Assembly: GCA_000961765.1 (NCBI GenBank)
Contig: LADT01000054.1
Span: 16,579 to 80,578, forward strand
Length of the DNA: 64,000 bases
Direction of reading: 5' to 3'
From: Clostridiaceae bacterium BRH_c20a
GTDB taxonomy: Bacteria; Bacillota; Peptococcia; Peptococcales; BICA1-8
Shown: one piece after another, positions 27,982 to 36,027 of the stretch
Layout: the number at the start of each line of letters is the position of its first letter
How positions within the stretch are numbered: position 1 is the stretch's first letter
Notes under the pieces: model-generated
Seen by the model: the letters and a program-made list of their open reading frames with translations, nothing else
Database searches by the model: none
Told to the model about the DNA's origin: nothing
Made by a program: the position numbers and the translations under genes

Positions 27982-28382
27982 AGATATTAATAGCAGAAGA
28001 TGATCTAGCAAGTAGGAAATTTCTATTTAAGTTACTTTCCCAGTATGGAGAATGTGATCTGGTGGTAGATGGGTTGGAAGCTCTAGATGCTTTTTTGATG
28101 TCGTTAAAGGAGGGGGATCCTTACGACCTTATCTGCCTTGATATCATGATGCCCAAGGTGGATGGTGTAAAAGCCCTGAAGGCAATCAGGGACATGGAAA
28201 ATCAGAAAGGGATTCTTTCTGAGAACAGATCGAAAGTTATAATGACTACTGCCCTAGCTGAAACACAATTTGTACAGAATGCATTTGAAATTGGCTGTGA
28301 AGCCTATGCTGCCAAACCTATAGATACGGCAAAGCTGGTTGAGGTTCTGCAAAAGCTGGGATTAATTGCAAAGAAAGAATAG
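27978..28382 (+). CDS. Single-domain response regulator
   Basis: A receiver of about 134 residues: EDD near residues 6-8, phospho-acceptor in CLDIMMPKVDG, Thr in MTTALAE and Lys in AAKPID. It starts at GTG 27978, overlapping the hybrid kinase stop by four bases (GTGA), with AAAGGAG upstream. The likely phosphodonor is the Hpt domain of the kinase just before it, and the likely output is the HD-GYP protein that follows, though this is inference from order alone. Confidence 0.88.
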   Translation: MKILIAEDDLASRKFLFKLLSQYGECDLVVDGLEALDAFLMSLKEGDPYDLICLDIMMPKVDGVKALKAIRDMENQKGILSENRSKVIMTTALAETQFVQNAFEIGCEAYAAKPIDTAKLVEVLQKLGLIAKKE

Positions 28383-28400
28383 TATACATAAGGGTGGTCA

Positions 28401-29441
28401 ATGAGGATGGTAGAAAAAGTGATATCCGAGTGCAGTGAAGGTGATATTTTGGCTGCTGATGTGTTTAATATAAATGGTGTAACATTGGTGGCAAAGGGTA
28501 CGGTAATAAATGAATATATAAAGGAACGGTTAATTGACTTGGGGATTGAAAGTATCCGTATTTGTAATACCTCTGTAGCTTTTGAAAATAGCAGCACTCC
28601 TTATGACAAATTCAAAAAGAACTATAAGGGTGCTATATTGAATACTAAGAATATGCTTCATGACCTTACCTCAGGAAAACCCCTTGATTATCAAAAAGTT
28701 TCCTTAATAACCAGCCAGATTTATAAAAATATTAATGAGAATGATAGTATTATTCGGTTTATGTCGGAAATCCGTAGTAGTGATGAATATACCTATACTC
28801 ATTGTGTGAATACGGCTTTCTATTCTATGCTGATTGCAAATTGGCTCAAACTTTCTGACCATGAGATTAATAAAGTTATTCAGTCGGGGCTATTGCATGA
28901 TATTGGTAAATCAAAGATTCCAAGCCAGATTCTTTGTAAAGGTGGTATCCTTACAAAGGAAGAGTTCGAAGTCATAAAAATGCACACTATTTTAGGCTAT
29001 GAAATAGTAGAAACAATAGATGACATTGACCGTGATGTTAAAAATGCCATCCTTCTTCATCATGAAAGGATAGATGGCTCCGGATATCCGTTAAAAGCGT
29101 CTTCAGATTGCATAAATCTTTATACTAGGATTGTAGCTGTAGCTGATGTGTTCGACGCAATGACATCCGACAGGGTATACAAAAAACGGGTGACTCCCTT
29201 CGAGGTCTTTGAAATGTTTCAGACAGTGGGTATTGGAATGTTTGACATAAAAGTACTAAGAGTGTTTTTGAATAATCTGGCTGCTCATTTGGTAGGGGCA
29301 AAAGTTATACTTAGTAACGGTGAAATAGGGGAAATTGTTTATATCCCTTTGCAAAACTTAACTTGCCCTATTGTAAAAGTTGCATTTGGCTATGTAGATC
29401 TATCACAAGAAAAATCAATACTCATATTAAGTATGATATAG
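28401..29441 (+). CDS. HD-GYP domain protein (predicted c-di-GMP phosphodiesterase)
   Basis: A 346-residue protein. The N-terminal ~55 residues (ILAADVFNINGVTLVAKGTVINE) form the small beta domain common in front of HD-GYP. The HD-GYP core (~125-290) has HDIGKSKIP, the HHERIDGSGYP block and ADVFDAMTSDRVYKK, so all metal and GYP residues are present. A short C-terminal extension follows. It closes the riboswitch-controlled operon, giving the operon both a c-di-GMP sensor (RNA) and a c-di-GMP-degrading enzyme. Confidence 0.9.
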   Translation: MRMVEKVISECSEGDILAADVFNINGVTLVAKGTVINEYIKERLIDLGIESIRICNTSVAFENSSTPYDKFKKNYKGAILNTKNMLHDLTSGKPLDYQKVSLITSQIYKNINENDSIIRFMSEIRSSDEYTYTHCVNTAFYSMLIANWLKLSDHEINKVIQSGLLHDIGKSKIPSQILCKGGILTKEEFEVIKMHTILGYEIVETIDDIDRDVKNAILLHHERIDGSGYPLKASSDCINLYTRIVAVADVFDAMTSDRVYKKRVTPFEVFEMFQTVGIGMFDIKVLRVFLNNLAAHLVGAKVILSNGEIGEIVYIPLQNLTCPIVKVAFGYVDLSQEKSILILSMI

Positions 29442-29465
29442 ATCAAAGGATAGGTAGGACATTAC

Positions 29466-29635
29466 ATTAATTCATACCATCAGGGATTCACTTGGCCCAA
29501 AGATGTAGCTGATGGGATTATTAATGCCTTAAGAAAAGTGGTGACATACATTCAACATTTATTGAATATATGGATTGGAAAAATTGACCTGCGAATGGGA
29601 ATATGGGATATCTCAACGATTTAAATAAAAAATCT
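29466..29635 (+). pseudogene. Relic of a periplasmic-sensor gene, copy of 37063-37230
   Basis: This stretch matches the start of the GGDEF-EAL gene at 37 kb: ATTAATTCATACCATCAGGG and the following bases recur almost identically, as do the parts coding for a DGII motif and IEYMDWKN. Single-base gaps and a roughly 10-base deletion break the frame, and no start remains. It covers about 55 codons only. It shows that a second copy of the sensor gene once stood here, just before the haem-type kinase. Confidence 0.8.
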
Positions 29636-29672
29636 AAATGTGCTAATTTTAGACAAAAAGGAATTGAAAAAT

Positions 29673-31118
29673 GTGAAACTTAAAAACTATAGTATTACGA
29701 GGTCTATTATAATTATTTCTTTTTTACTAATGTGTATTTTGACATTGTCATTAATAATTACAGTCAATAGAGTGGAAAAACAGTATCAAACACTATCACT
29801 TAATATGGCAAAATCATATTTTGATACTATTATTGAACTTAGAAAATGGAATGCATCCCATAATGGAGTCTATGTTCCTATAACTGAGGAAGTCCAGCCC
29901 AATCCTTTTTTAGAAGATCCTCTAAGAGATGTTGAAACTCTCGAAGGGATTAAGCTTACAAAAATTAACCCCGCCTACATGACAAGGCTTTTAGGTGAAT
30001 TGGCTGAGGCAGATTTAGACCTGCAATTTCATATGACCAGTTTAATGCCGATTAACCCGATTAATAATCCAGATAATTGGGAAAGAGAAGCCTTGAAAGA
30101 CTTTGAAAACAATATCGGTAATAAATGGGAAACAAACGAGACCGAGAATGGGACTAACTTGCGTTATATGGAGCCATTAATAGTCGAGGAATCATGCCTC
30201 GAATGTCATGCTAAACAAGGATATCAGATTGGTGATGTTCGGGGGGCTATTTCAATTAATTTGCCCTATGGAAATTTTCAAAGGGCTATGAAGTCTGATA
30301 TTTTCCGAACAGTATTAATATATCTTTCCTTTATTATTGTTATGGGTATAATACTTATATATTTTGGACGAAAGTCTTATTTCGCAGAAAATGAGCGAAA
30401 ACATTTAATACATGAACTAGAACGTTCTAATAAAGAATTAGAGCACTTTGCCTATGTTGCTTCTCATGATCTAAGGGAACCCTTACGTAAAGTATCTGCC
30501 TTCGGCCAATTATTAAATGAATCTTTAGAAGAAAAAATAAATGAGGATGAAAAGGAAAACCTCGGGTTTATGATTGATGGTGCCCGGAGACTCCAAGAAA
30601 TGATAGATGACCTATTATCGTATTCCCGTTTAACTACCCAAGCTAAACCCTTTCAGATAATAGACCTTAATGAAGTGATAAACGAATTAAAAGGGAATGC
30701 TTTACACACTGAAATTTTAATGACAGGTGCATTAATAGAGGTACCTCAGCTACTTCCTAAAGTATACGGTGATCTTATTCAAATTAGACAGCTATTGCAA
30801 AACTTAGTAGCTAATGGGATAAAGTATCAAAAGAAAGATGTAAAACCTGTAATTACTATTCGATATATAGTACAGGATAGTAAGTATTTAAAAATTGAAG
30901 TTGAGGACAATGGCATTGGAATTGACGAAAAGTATTTCGAGATAATTTTTATAATGTTCAAACGGCTCCACGGCCGTGGACAGTATGAAGGTACTGGGCT
31001 AGGTTTGGCAATATGTAAAAAAGTTGTTGAACGACATGGTGGAACAATTGGCATGAATTCAGTAGTTGGTAAGGGATCAATCTTTTGGTTTACTATTCCC
31101 TTACTATCGGAGAAATAG
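29673..31118 (+). CDS. Haem-binding (DUF3365/Tll0287-like) sensor histidine kinase
   Basis: About 481 residues. TM1 (~8-30), an extracytoplasmic DUF3365 domain (~35-205) with a c-type haem motif C175-L-E-C178-H179, TM2 (~212-232), a short coiled coil, HisKA with His265 (YVASHDLREPLRKVSAFG, the phytochrome-type form) and HATPase (DNGIGID, GTGLGLAICKKVV). GTG 29673 follows AAAAGGAA; the frame is open to GTG 29640. Tll0287-like domains bind covalent haem and are thought to sense redox or gases. It forms an operon with two receiver genes. Confidence 0.88.
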   Translation: MKLKNYSITRSIIIISFLLMCILTLSLIITVNRVEKQYQTLSLNMAKSYFDTIIELRKWNASHNGVYVPITEEVQPNPFLEDPLRDVETLEGIKLTKINPAYMTRLLGELAEADLDLQFHMTSLMPINPINNPDNWEREALKDFENNIGNKWETNETENGTNLRYMEPLIVEESCLECHAKQGYQIGDVRGAISINLPYGNFQRAMKSDIFRTVLIYLSFIIVMGIILIYFGRKSYFAENERKHLIHELERSNKELEHFAYVASHDLREPLRKVSAFGQLLNESLEEKINEDEKENLGFMIDGARRLQEMIDDLLSYSRLTTQAKPFQIIDLNEVINELKGNALHTEILMTGALIEVPQLLPKVYGDLIQIRQLLQNLVANGIKYQKKDVKPVITIRYIVQDSKYLKIEVEDNGIGIDEKYFEIIFIMFKRLHGRGQYEGTGLGLAICKKVVERHGGTIGMNSVVGKGSIFWFTIPLLSEK

Positions 31119-31132
31119 AAGGGAGGAGAAAT

Positions 31133-31579
31133 ATGCAAAGCTATGCGGAGTCCATACAGATATTGCTGATAGAAGATGATCCTGCTGACCAAAAACTCAC
31201 TAAAATTTCCTTGGGAAATAATAAAGTGGCAAATACACTGCATATTGTTAATAGTGGTGAAGAAGCTCTCGATTATTTATATCACAGGGGGAATTTTGCG
31301 CATGGTACTCCTAGGCCGGATCTAATACTTTTAGATTTAAATATGCCGGGTATCGGGGGTCAAGAAGTATTAAAAATAATTAAAGAAGACGAAGGCCTAA
31401 AATCTATTCCCATTATTATTTTGACTACATCTGATGCTGAAGAGGATATTGTGCGAAGTTATAAAATGCATGCTAATGGTTATATTAAAAAACCAGTAGA
31501 TCTTATCGGATTTCAACAAGTAGTCCAGTCAATTCAAAACTTTTGGTTTGTTGTAGCCAAATTGCCACCTAAGGAATAA
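31133..31579 (+). CDS. Rcp1-like single-domain response regulator
   Basis: A 148-residue receiver with EDDPADQKL, phospho-acceptor in LLDLNMPGIGG, TTS switch residues (ILTTSDAEED) and Lys in YIKKPVD. The insert HRGNFAHGTPRPDL after the third strand is the mark of the Rcp1 group that pairs with phytochrome-type HisKA kinases, such as the gene just upstream. ATG 31133 follows GGGAGGAG and lies 15 bases after the kinase stop. Confidence 0.9.
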   Translation: MQSYAESIQILLIEDDPADQKLTKISLGNNKVANTLHIVNSGEEALDYLYHRGNFAHGTPRPDLILLDLNMPGIGGQEVLKIIKEDEGLKSIPIIILTTSDAEEDIVRSYKMHANGYIKKPVDLIGFQQVVQSIQNFWFVVAKLPPKE

Positions 31580-31596
31580 AGGGAAGGATAGTTTAT

Positions 31597-32526
31597 ATGA
31601 TAATTAAAAAAGAAAAAATAATAAATATTTTATTATGTGATGATGATCCTGTTGATAGAAAGCTGATTAGGGCATACGTATCAAAGCTCACTCAATATAA
31701 TTTTGAGTTTACTGAAGCTGGGGAGGAAGAAGAAATAATTATTGCCCTGGAAAGGGGAGGCTTCGACTTGATTTTGCTTGATATTCAAATGCCTGGCAGG
31801 ACAGGTCTGGAGTGGTTAGCGGAATTAAGTAAAAGAAAAATTGCCCCTGTCATTATTTTAACTGGCCATGGGAGTGAAATGATTGCAGTCGACGCTATGA
31901 AAAACGGTGCAGCTGATTATCTTCCGAAATCAGAGTTAAATTTCGAAAATTTAAACAGGACAGTTAATAATGCCCTCGAAAAATGGGCGTTACTTAAAAA
32001 ACTGGAGGAATACCAGATAAAATTAGAATATCTAGCACGGACTGATGAATTAACAGGTTTGATGAATCGGAGAAGCTTAATGGAAAGGCTTGTGGAAGAA
32101 ATAAGCAGAGCTACCCGATATAACCACCCACTCTCCGTATTAATTATGGATATAGATTGTTTTAAAAAAATAAATGATGTTTATGGCCATCTTGAAGGTG
32201 ATAAAGTTATAGAAGATACTTCCAAAATGATTTTAGAAAGTATACGCAATATAGATTTTTCAGGTAGGTATGGTGGCGATGAATTTGTAATTATACTTCC
32301 TGAAACGTCGTTAAATGAGGCCAGAAAGATTGGGGAAAGAATCCGTAGCAAAATCGCGCATTCAGTAGTTTTTCGTGATGGAGATATACCTATAAAATAT
32401 ACTGTAAGTATAGGTGGTGTTCAATTATCAGATGTGTATCATCTTTCGAGTGATGAACTACTAAAAAAAGCGGATGATGCTTTATATCAAGCAAAGCATA
32501 AAGGCGGAAATTTAATTTGTTGTTAG
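31597..32526 (+). CDS. Response regulator with diguanylate cyclase output (REC-GGDEF)
   Basis: A 309-residue PleD/WspR-type protein. The receiver (1-125) has CDDDPVDRKL, Asp in LLDIQMPGRTG and Lys in LPKSE. The GGDEF domain (~145-309) has GGDEF intact and, five residues before, the RxxD product-inhibition site (RNID). It should make c-di-GMP when phosphorylated, presumably through the haem-type kinase two genes upstream, giving a haem/redox-to-c-di-GMP route. It ends the operon. Confidence 0.92.
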   Translation: MIIKKEKIINILLCDDDPVDRKLIRAYVSKLTQYNFEFTEAGEEEEIIIALERGGFDLILLDIQMPGRTGLEWLAELSKRKIAPVIILTGHGSEMIAVDAMKNGAADYLPKSELNFENLNRTVNNALEKWALLKKLEEYQIKLEYLARTDELTGLMNRRSLMERLVEEISRATRYNHPLSVLIMDIDCFKKINDVYGHLEGDKVIEDTSKMILESIRNIDFSGRYGGDEFVIILPETSLNEARKIGERIRSKIAHSVVFRDGDIPIKYTVSIGGVQLSDVYHLSSDELLKKADDALYQAKHKGGNLICC

Positions 32527-32553
32527 TAACGTCGACAGCAATAAGAAAAGAAA

Positions 32554-32582
32554 GACCTGGCAAAATGAAGTTGTGCCCGGTC
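32554..32582. repeat. Hairpin between converging genes
   Basis: GACC-T-GGCA pairs with TGCC-C-GGTC around an 11-base loop. There is no clear T-run on either strand, so terminator function is uncertain. Confidence 0.35.
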
Positions 32583-32644
32583 CTCCTTGATGATGAACAT
32601 TCGTCCAATTAATAAGTGCTCACTATTCCTAAAGCTGAAGATAT

Positions 32645-33379
32645 TTAAAATAAGTTAATCCACTTGTGTGCCAGTTCATAATCAAATTGTGTACCGGCAC
32701 CTTTTTCTATCTCAGATAGGGCAATTTCTATGGTTAAGGCTTTTCTGTAGGGGCGGTCACTCGTCATGGCATCAAATGAATCTGCAATAGCTATTAAACG
32801 TGCGCCAAAGGGTATATTCTCTCCTTTAAGTCTGTCTGGATAACCATTTCCGTCATACCTTTCATGATGATGTTTAATAAAAGGTAAAATGTCATAAGTT
32901 AGCTCTAAGGGCGTAAGTATTTTAACGGCTGTTATGGGATGGCTTTTAATTAATTTGAACTCTAAATCAGTTAGTGTACCTGGTTTATTTAATACTTTTT
33001 CTGTAATACCTATTTTGCCTAGATCGTGTAATGATGCTGCCAGACGAGCTTGTTCTGTAAATGTTTTATCAACTCCTAATTTATTTGCTAAGGAAACTGC
33101 GTATTCAGCTACCCGTGACGAATGTCCTTGGGTATAGATATCCTTTGCTTCTAGAGTTAGGGCTAAAGTCTCAATTGTAGCCATAAATATTTTTTGGTTA
33201 GCAAAATGGGCAGCTTGTAAATCCTTAACTTGTTTTTTTAAAACATCGTAAAGTTCATCCATTTCAGCTACATGAAGCATACAGAGCCGTTCTTTCGCTT
33301 GAGCTATGTTCTTTACTTGATCTAATTCATGAATGAGATGTTCATTTTCAGAGTGGAAATCATTATTATTTATCATCAT
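32645..33379 (-). CDS. HD-GYP domain protein (predicted c-di-GMP phosphodiesterase)
   Basis: A 244-residue protein: an N-terminal coiled coil (~1-60) and a complete HD-GYP core (~65-240) with HDLGKIGI, HHERYDGNGYPDRLKGENIPFGARLIAIADSFDAMTSD. No receiver or membrane segment is present, so activity may be set by partners bound through the coiled coil. It is the last gene of a minus-strand operon after an MCP and a V4R protein, an arrangement that suggests the MCP or V4R sensor feeds it. Confidence 0.9.
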   Translation of the reverse strand: MMINNNDFHSENEHLIHELDQVKNIAQAKERLCMLHVAEMDELYDVLKKQVKDLQAAHFANQKIFMATIETLALTLEAKDIYTQGHSSRVAEYAVSLANKLGVDKTFTEQARLAASLHDLGKIGITEKVLNKPGTLTDLEFKLIKSHPITAVKILTPLELTYDILPFIKHHHERYDGNGYPDRLKGENIPFGARLIAIADSFDAMTSDRPYRKALTIEIALSEIEKGAGTQFDYELAHKWINLF

Positions 33380-33390
33380 TTACACACCTT

Positions 33391-33840
33391 TTAAAAAAAG
33401 AATAGTTCAAATTGGCAGTAGGAATCACCATGGGAGATACCCTTGGTTTGGGTACACTTAGCACGTCTCCCTGTAATATTTTCTGCTGCTCCTGCTATGA
33501 GTCCGCTTTCAAAGTGACAAAGCAGTTCTCCAGTATTGGGTAATCCCGAACAAGTCATGCACTCCCATACTCTAACAATAATATTGTTTTCATCAATATT
33601 TTCAATTTCGGGAATTCCTATTCTATGGTCTATTATAAAGTCCATAAATTGTTCTGTCGTGTTTACAGGTATTTGTTTACCAACAGATTTACCAGTCATA
33701 TAAAGTGTAGGGCCTGCACTATCTCCCAAAATTTCTTTTATTCCTATTAAACGTAATAACCTAAAGGTGCTAAGGGGGATATCTGAACTAAGGCATGTTC
33801 TTGAGTTATTGATTAAATCAGTGTAGCTATGCATCGACAT
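33391..33840 (-). CDS. V4R (4-vinyl reductase) domain protein
   Basis: A 149-residue protein ending in the V4R pattern: VRVWECMTCSGLPN, then CHFESGLIAGAAENITGRRAKCTQTKG and SHGDSYCQFELFF. V4R domains bind small hydrophobic ligands and often four conserved cysteines/metal; Cys are present in the ECMTCSG, CHFE, KCTQT and YCQF positions. It lies 11 bases before the HD-GYP gene and 16 after the MCP. A ligand-binding adaptor role between receptor and phosphodiesterase is inference. Confidence 0.8.
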   Translation of the reverse strand: MSMHSYTDLINNSRTCLSSDIPLSTFRLLRLIGIKEILGDSAGPTLYMTGKSVGKQIPVNTTEQFMDFIIDHRIGIPEIENIDENNIIVRVWECMTCSGLPNTGELLCHFESGLIAGAAENITGRRAKCTQTKGISHGDSYCQFELFFF

Positions 33841-33856
33841 AAAATCCTCCTAAGAG

Positions 33857-35494
33857 TTAGTTTAATTTAAAGGAAGAAACAGATTTATTTAATTTCTGCG
33901 ACAAAAGCGAAAGGTTTTTACTGGCTATAGTTATCTCATTTACCGCTCTTGCCTGCTCTTCACCAGAGCTGGCTATTTCCTCGGTACTGGCTGCAAATTC
34001 TTCGCTAACCGTAGCAATCTCTTGAATAGCTAGTTTGACATTATGGCTATATTCATTCATTTTATTGGTATTATCAGTTACCTGATCTATATGTATTAAA
34101 AGCTTTTGGGAGTTTTCTTTAATAATCTCAAAGGAATTGCCGGTATTATCCATGCTTTCTACACCTAAAGTAACCTCATTCGAGCTATCTTTTATTGTAT
34201 TAACAGCGGCGGAGATACTACTTTGTATTTCTTTTATAAGAATTGATATTTGCTTTGTTGCATCTCTGGATTGTTCAGCTAGTTTTCGGACTTCTTCTGC
34301 TACTACTGCAAAACCCTTGCCATGTTCACCGGCCCTTGCTGATTCTATGGCAGCATTTAGGGCAAGAAGATTAGTTTGTTCGGCAATGCTGTTTATTAAG
34401 CGTACTATTTCATCTACCTGTGAAGATTTATCACCTAAGTTAATAATGATTTGTCTTGATTGATTAACTTTATCATTGATAGTCCCCATTTGAGTTATGG
34501 TCTGGGATACATAATTTGAGCCTTCAATTACATTATCTAGTACAATCGTTCCTGCCTGATTCATTTCTTTAGACATATTATTTATTTGATTTATTTGTTC
34601 AATAAGGTTTTCGACGTTGGCGGCAGTTTCAGAAATTTGTGAAGTTTGTTCTTGTGCTCCGGCAGCTACTTCCTGTGTTGAGCTGCCAACATTTTGGGCA
34701 TATTGATCAACTCTTTCGCTGGAATCAACTAATTGTTGACTAGAACCAGCGACTTCTAAGGATGCTTGGTTAATTTGTTTTATCATTAATTTGTAATTAT
34801 TCTGCATCATGCTGATGCCTGCTATTAAAGCCCCTATTTCATTTTTTGACTTATAGCTAAAAATTTCAATTGCTAGATTTCCTCTAGCCAACTCGGAAGT
34901 AATTTTAACAAGCTGAGCCAAAGGCTTCAGTGCTTGCCTATCCATCAATAACCATCCGAGGATAGTTCCAATAAATATTAAAAAAATCCCAACAACCAGG
35001 ATATTATAGGGTAATCGTGCTTTTTGTTTAGCAATATTCTCAAATTCAGCTGTTACATCATTGGCAATATTAAAAAGATTAGTTGTATTAATGTCAAAGT
35101 CATTTAATGAAAAGGTTCTTTCGTCCATAATTTTGTTTAGATATTCTTTATATGTACTCCACATTTGTTCCATTTCTATTAATCTTTCTTGTAGCACTTT
35201 ATTATTAACGGGAAGAATACTTAGTTCACTATCACCTTTAGTAAAACCTAACAGTGTTTTTTCAAAAAGGTTTTGTGTATTAAGTAAATCCTTTTGTATT
35301 GCTTTATTACCTGCTTTATAAATAAGGGTTTGCCTGGCCATTTTTTCCGTAAGAGCTCTTTGCCTTCCAGCTAAATTGATATATCGGGAGAATTCATTTT
35401 GTGTTTGGATATAGGTAAAGATACTTACTGCAACAATTGAGCTAATAACTAAGATTCCTAATAAAAGAACATTAAATTTGGTTCTGATTTTCAT
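33857..35494 (-). CDS. Methyl-accepting chemotaxis protein with PilJ-type sensor
   Basis: A 545-residue receptor: TM1 (~8-28), a type IV pili methyl-accepting (PilJ-like) sensor with the typical [14 protein letters not shown] segment (~43-56), TM2 (~165-185), HAMP-like region and the signalling hairpin with tip [20 protein letters not shown]. PilJ-type sensors often read nitrate-like or other small anions in the NarX family, but no P-box check is possible here. It heads the MCP-V4R-HD-GYP operon behind a CRP/FNR-type site. The nearest cheW and cheA are in other operons of this window. Confidence 0.9.
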   Translation of the reverse strand: MKIRTKFNVLLLGILVISSIVAVSIFTYIQTQNEFSRYINLAGRQRALTEKMARQTLIYKAGNKAIQKDLLNTQNLFEKTLLGFTKGDSELSILPVNNKVLQERLIEMEQMWSTYKEYLNKIMDERTFSLNDFDINTTNLFNIANDVTAEFENIAKQKARLPYNILVVGIFLIFIGTILGWLLMDRQALKPLAQLVKITSELARGNLAIEIFSYKSKNEIGALIAGISMMQNNYKLMIKQINQASLEVAGSSQQLVDSSERVDQYAQNVGSSTQEVAAGAQEQTSQISETAANVENLIEQINQINNMSKEMNQAGTIVLDNVIEGSNYVSQTITQMGTINDKVNQSRQIIINLGDKSSQVDEIVRLINSIAEQTNLLALNAAIESARAGEHGKGFAVVAEEVRKLAEQSRDATKQISILIKEIQSSISAAVNTIKDSSNEVTLGVESMDNTGNSFEIIKENSQKLLIHIDQVTDNTNKMNEYSHNVKLAIQEIATVSEEFAASTEEIASSGEEQARAVNEITIASKNLSLLSQKLNKSVSSFKLN

Positions 35495-35552
35495 ATTCTT
35501 ACCCCCTTAAGATAATAATAAACAAATATTACCATGAGGTGGCTAGATTGGA

Positions 35553-35568
35553 TGTGATATACATCACA
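35553..35568 (-). promoter_or_regulatory. CRP/FNR-type operator before the MCP-V4R-HD-GYP operon
   Basis: TGTGATATACATCACA matches the TGTGA-N6-TCACA consensus of the CRP/FNR family with perfect symmetry. On the minus strand a TAATAT (-10 candidate, 35531-35526) lies so that the operator centre would be near -41, the classic class II activation position. The operon start codon is 59 bases downstream. In anaerobic Firmicutes an Fnr/Crp-family regulator would be expected; none is encoded in the window. Confidence 0.65.
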
Positions 35569-35973
35569 GTAGCATTATTGATATAATTATCCTTAAGGGT
35601 CCTTGGATAAACAAAAGGAAATCAATAAATTCAAATGGTGTTCTAAGAAAAGCTGTATTATCAGGTAACTATTAAGGATTGAGGAAACAGAATGGGATTT
35701 GGGGAGATTGTTTTTATTATTATTTAGCTCGAATATATTTCAACAGAGCATAAAAAATGACATTTGTACCTACTTATTGTGACAAATAAACCTATCTTTT
35801 GACAACTTTAGATAGTTAAAATGAAAGTAAATGGTCAGAAAGGGATAATGAGGAAATACATAGATGATATCTAAAATTGAGTAAGTCAAATAAAGGTAAT
35901 TGCAGAAAAATACCGATTTTTTTATAAAAAAGTTGGGAAATATCAAAACATCTTTGAATATTAGGAGGTTCTT
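35569..35973. other. Gene-free stretch between divergent chemosensory loci
   Basis: I see no gene here. It holds a shared upstream element at 35762-35827 (dyad ATTTGTAC-N10-TGACAAAT followed by TTGACA and TTAAAATG), nearly the same as the stretch before the MCP gene at 40.16 kb, and no recognisable riboswitch. The rest is AT-rich with only very short open frames. Confidence 0.6.
35762..35827 (+). promoter_or_regulatory. Shared upstream element, copy B
   Basis: ATTTGTAC and TGACAAAT (35780-35787) are separated by 10 bases. They are followed by ACCTATCTTTTGACAACTTTAGATAG and TTAAAATG. It aligns with few mismatches to 40043-40110 over about 65 bases, and its half-sites match the perfect dyad at 16358-16383. 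It once served the locus that is now a cheW/MCP relic. Confidence 0.6.
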
Positions 35974-36027
35974 ATGCAGGTTGTAGTATTTAGAATTGGC
36001 AAAGAGGAGTATGGCTACGCAAGTTAG
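35974..36027 (+). pseudogene. cheW relic (first 17 codons)
   Basis: Behind AGGAGG the ATG starts [17 protein letters not shown] and then stops. The first 14 codons match the intact cheW at 41888 almost exactly, including the ribosome site. After YG the sequence switches to MCP coding sequence in another frame, so the rest of cheW has been deleted. Confidence 0.85.

Noticed and set aside
35779..35830. Standard sigma-A promoter from TTGACA at 35799 (and the same at 40079)
   Set aside because: No TATAAT-like box lies 16-18 bases after TTGACA at either copy; sigma-54 and sigma-28 patterns were also absent.
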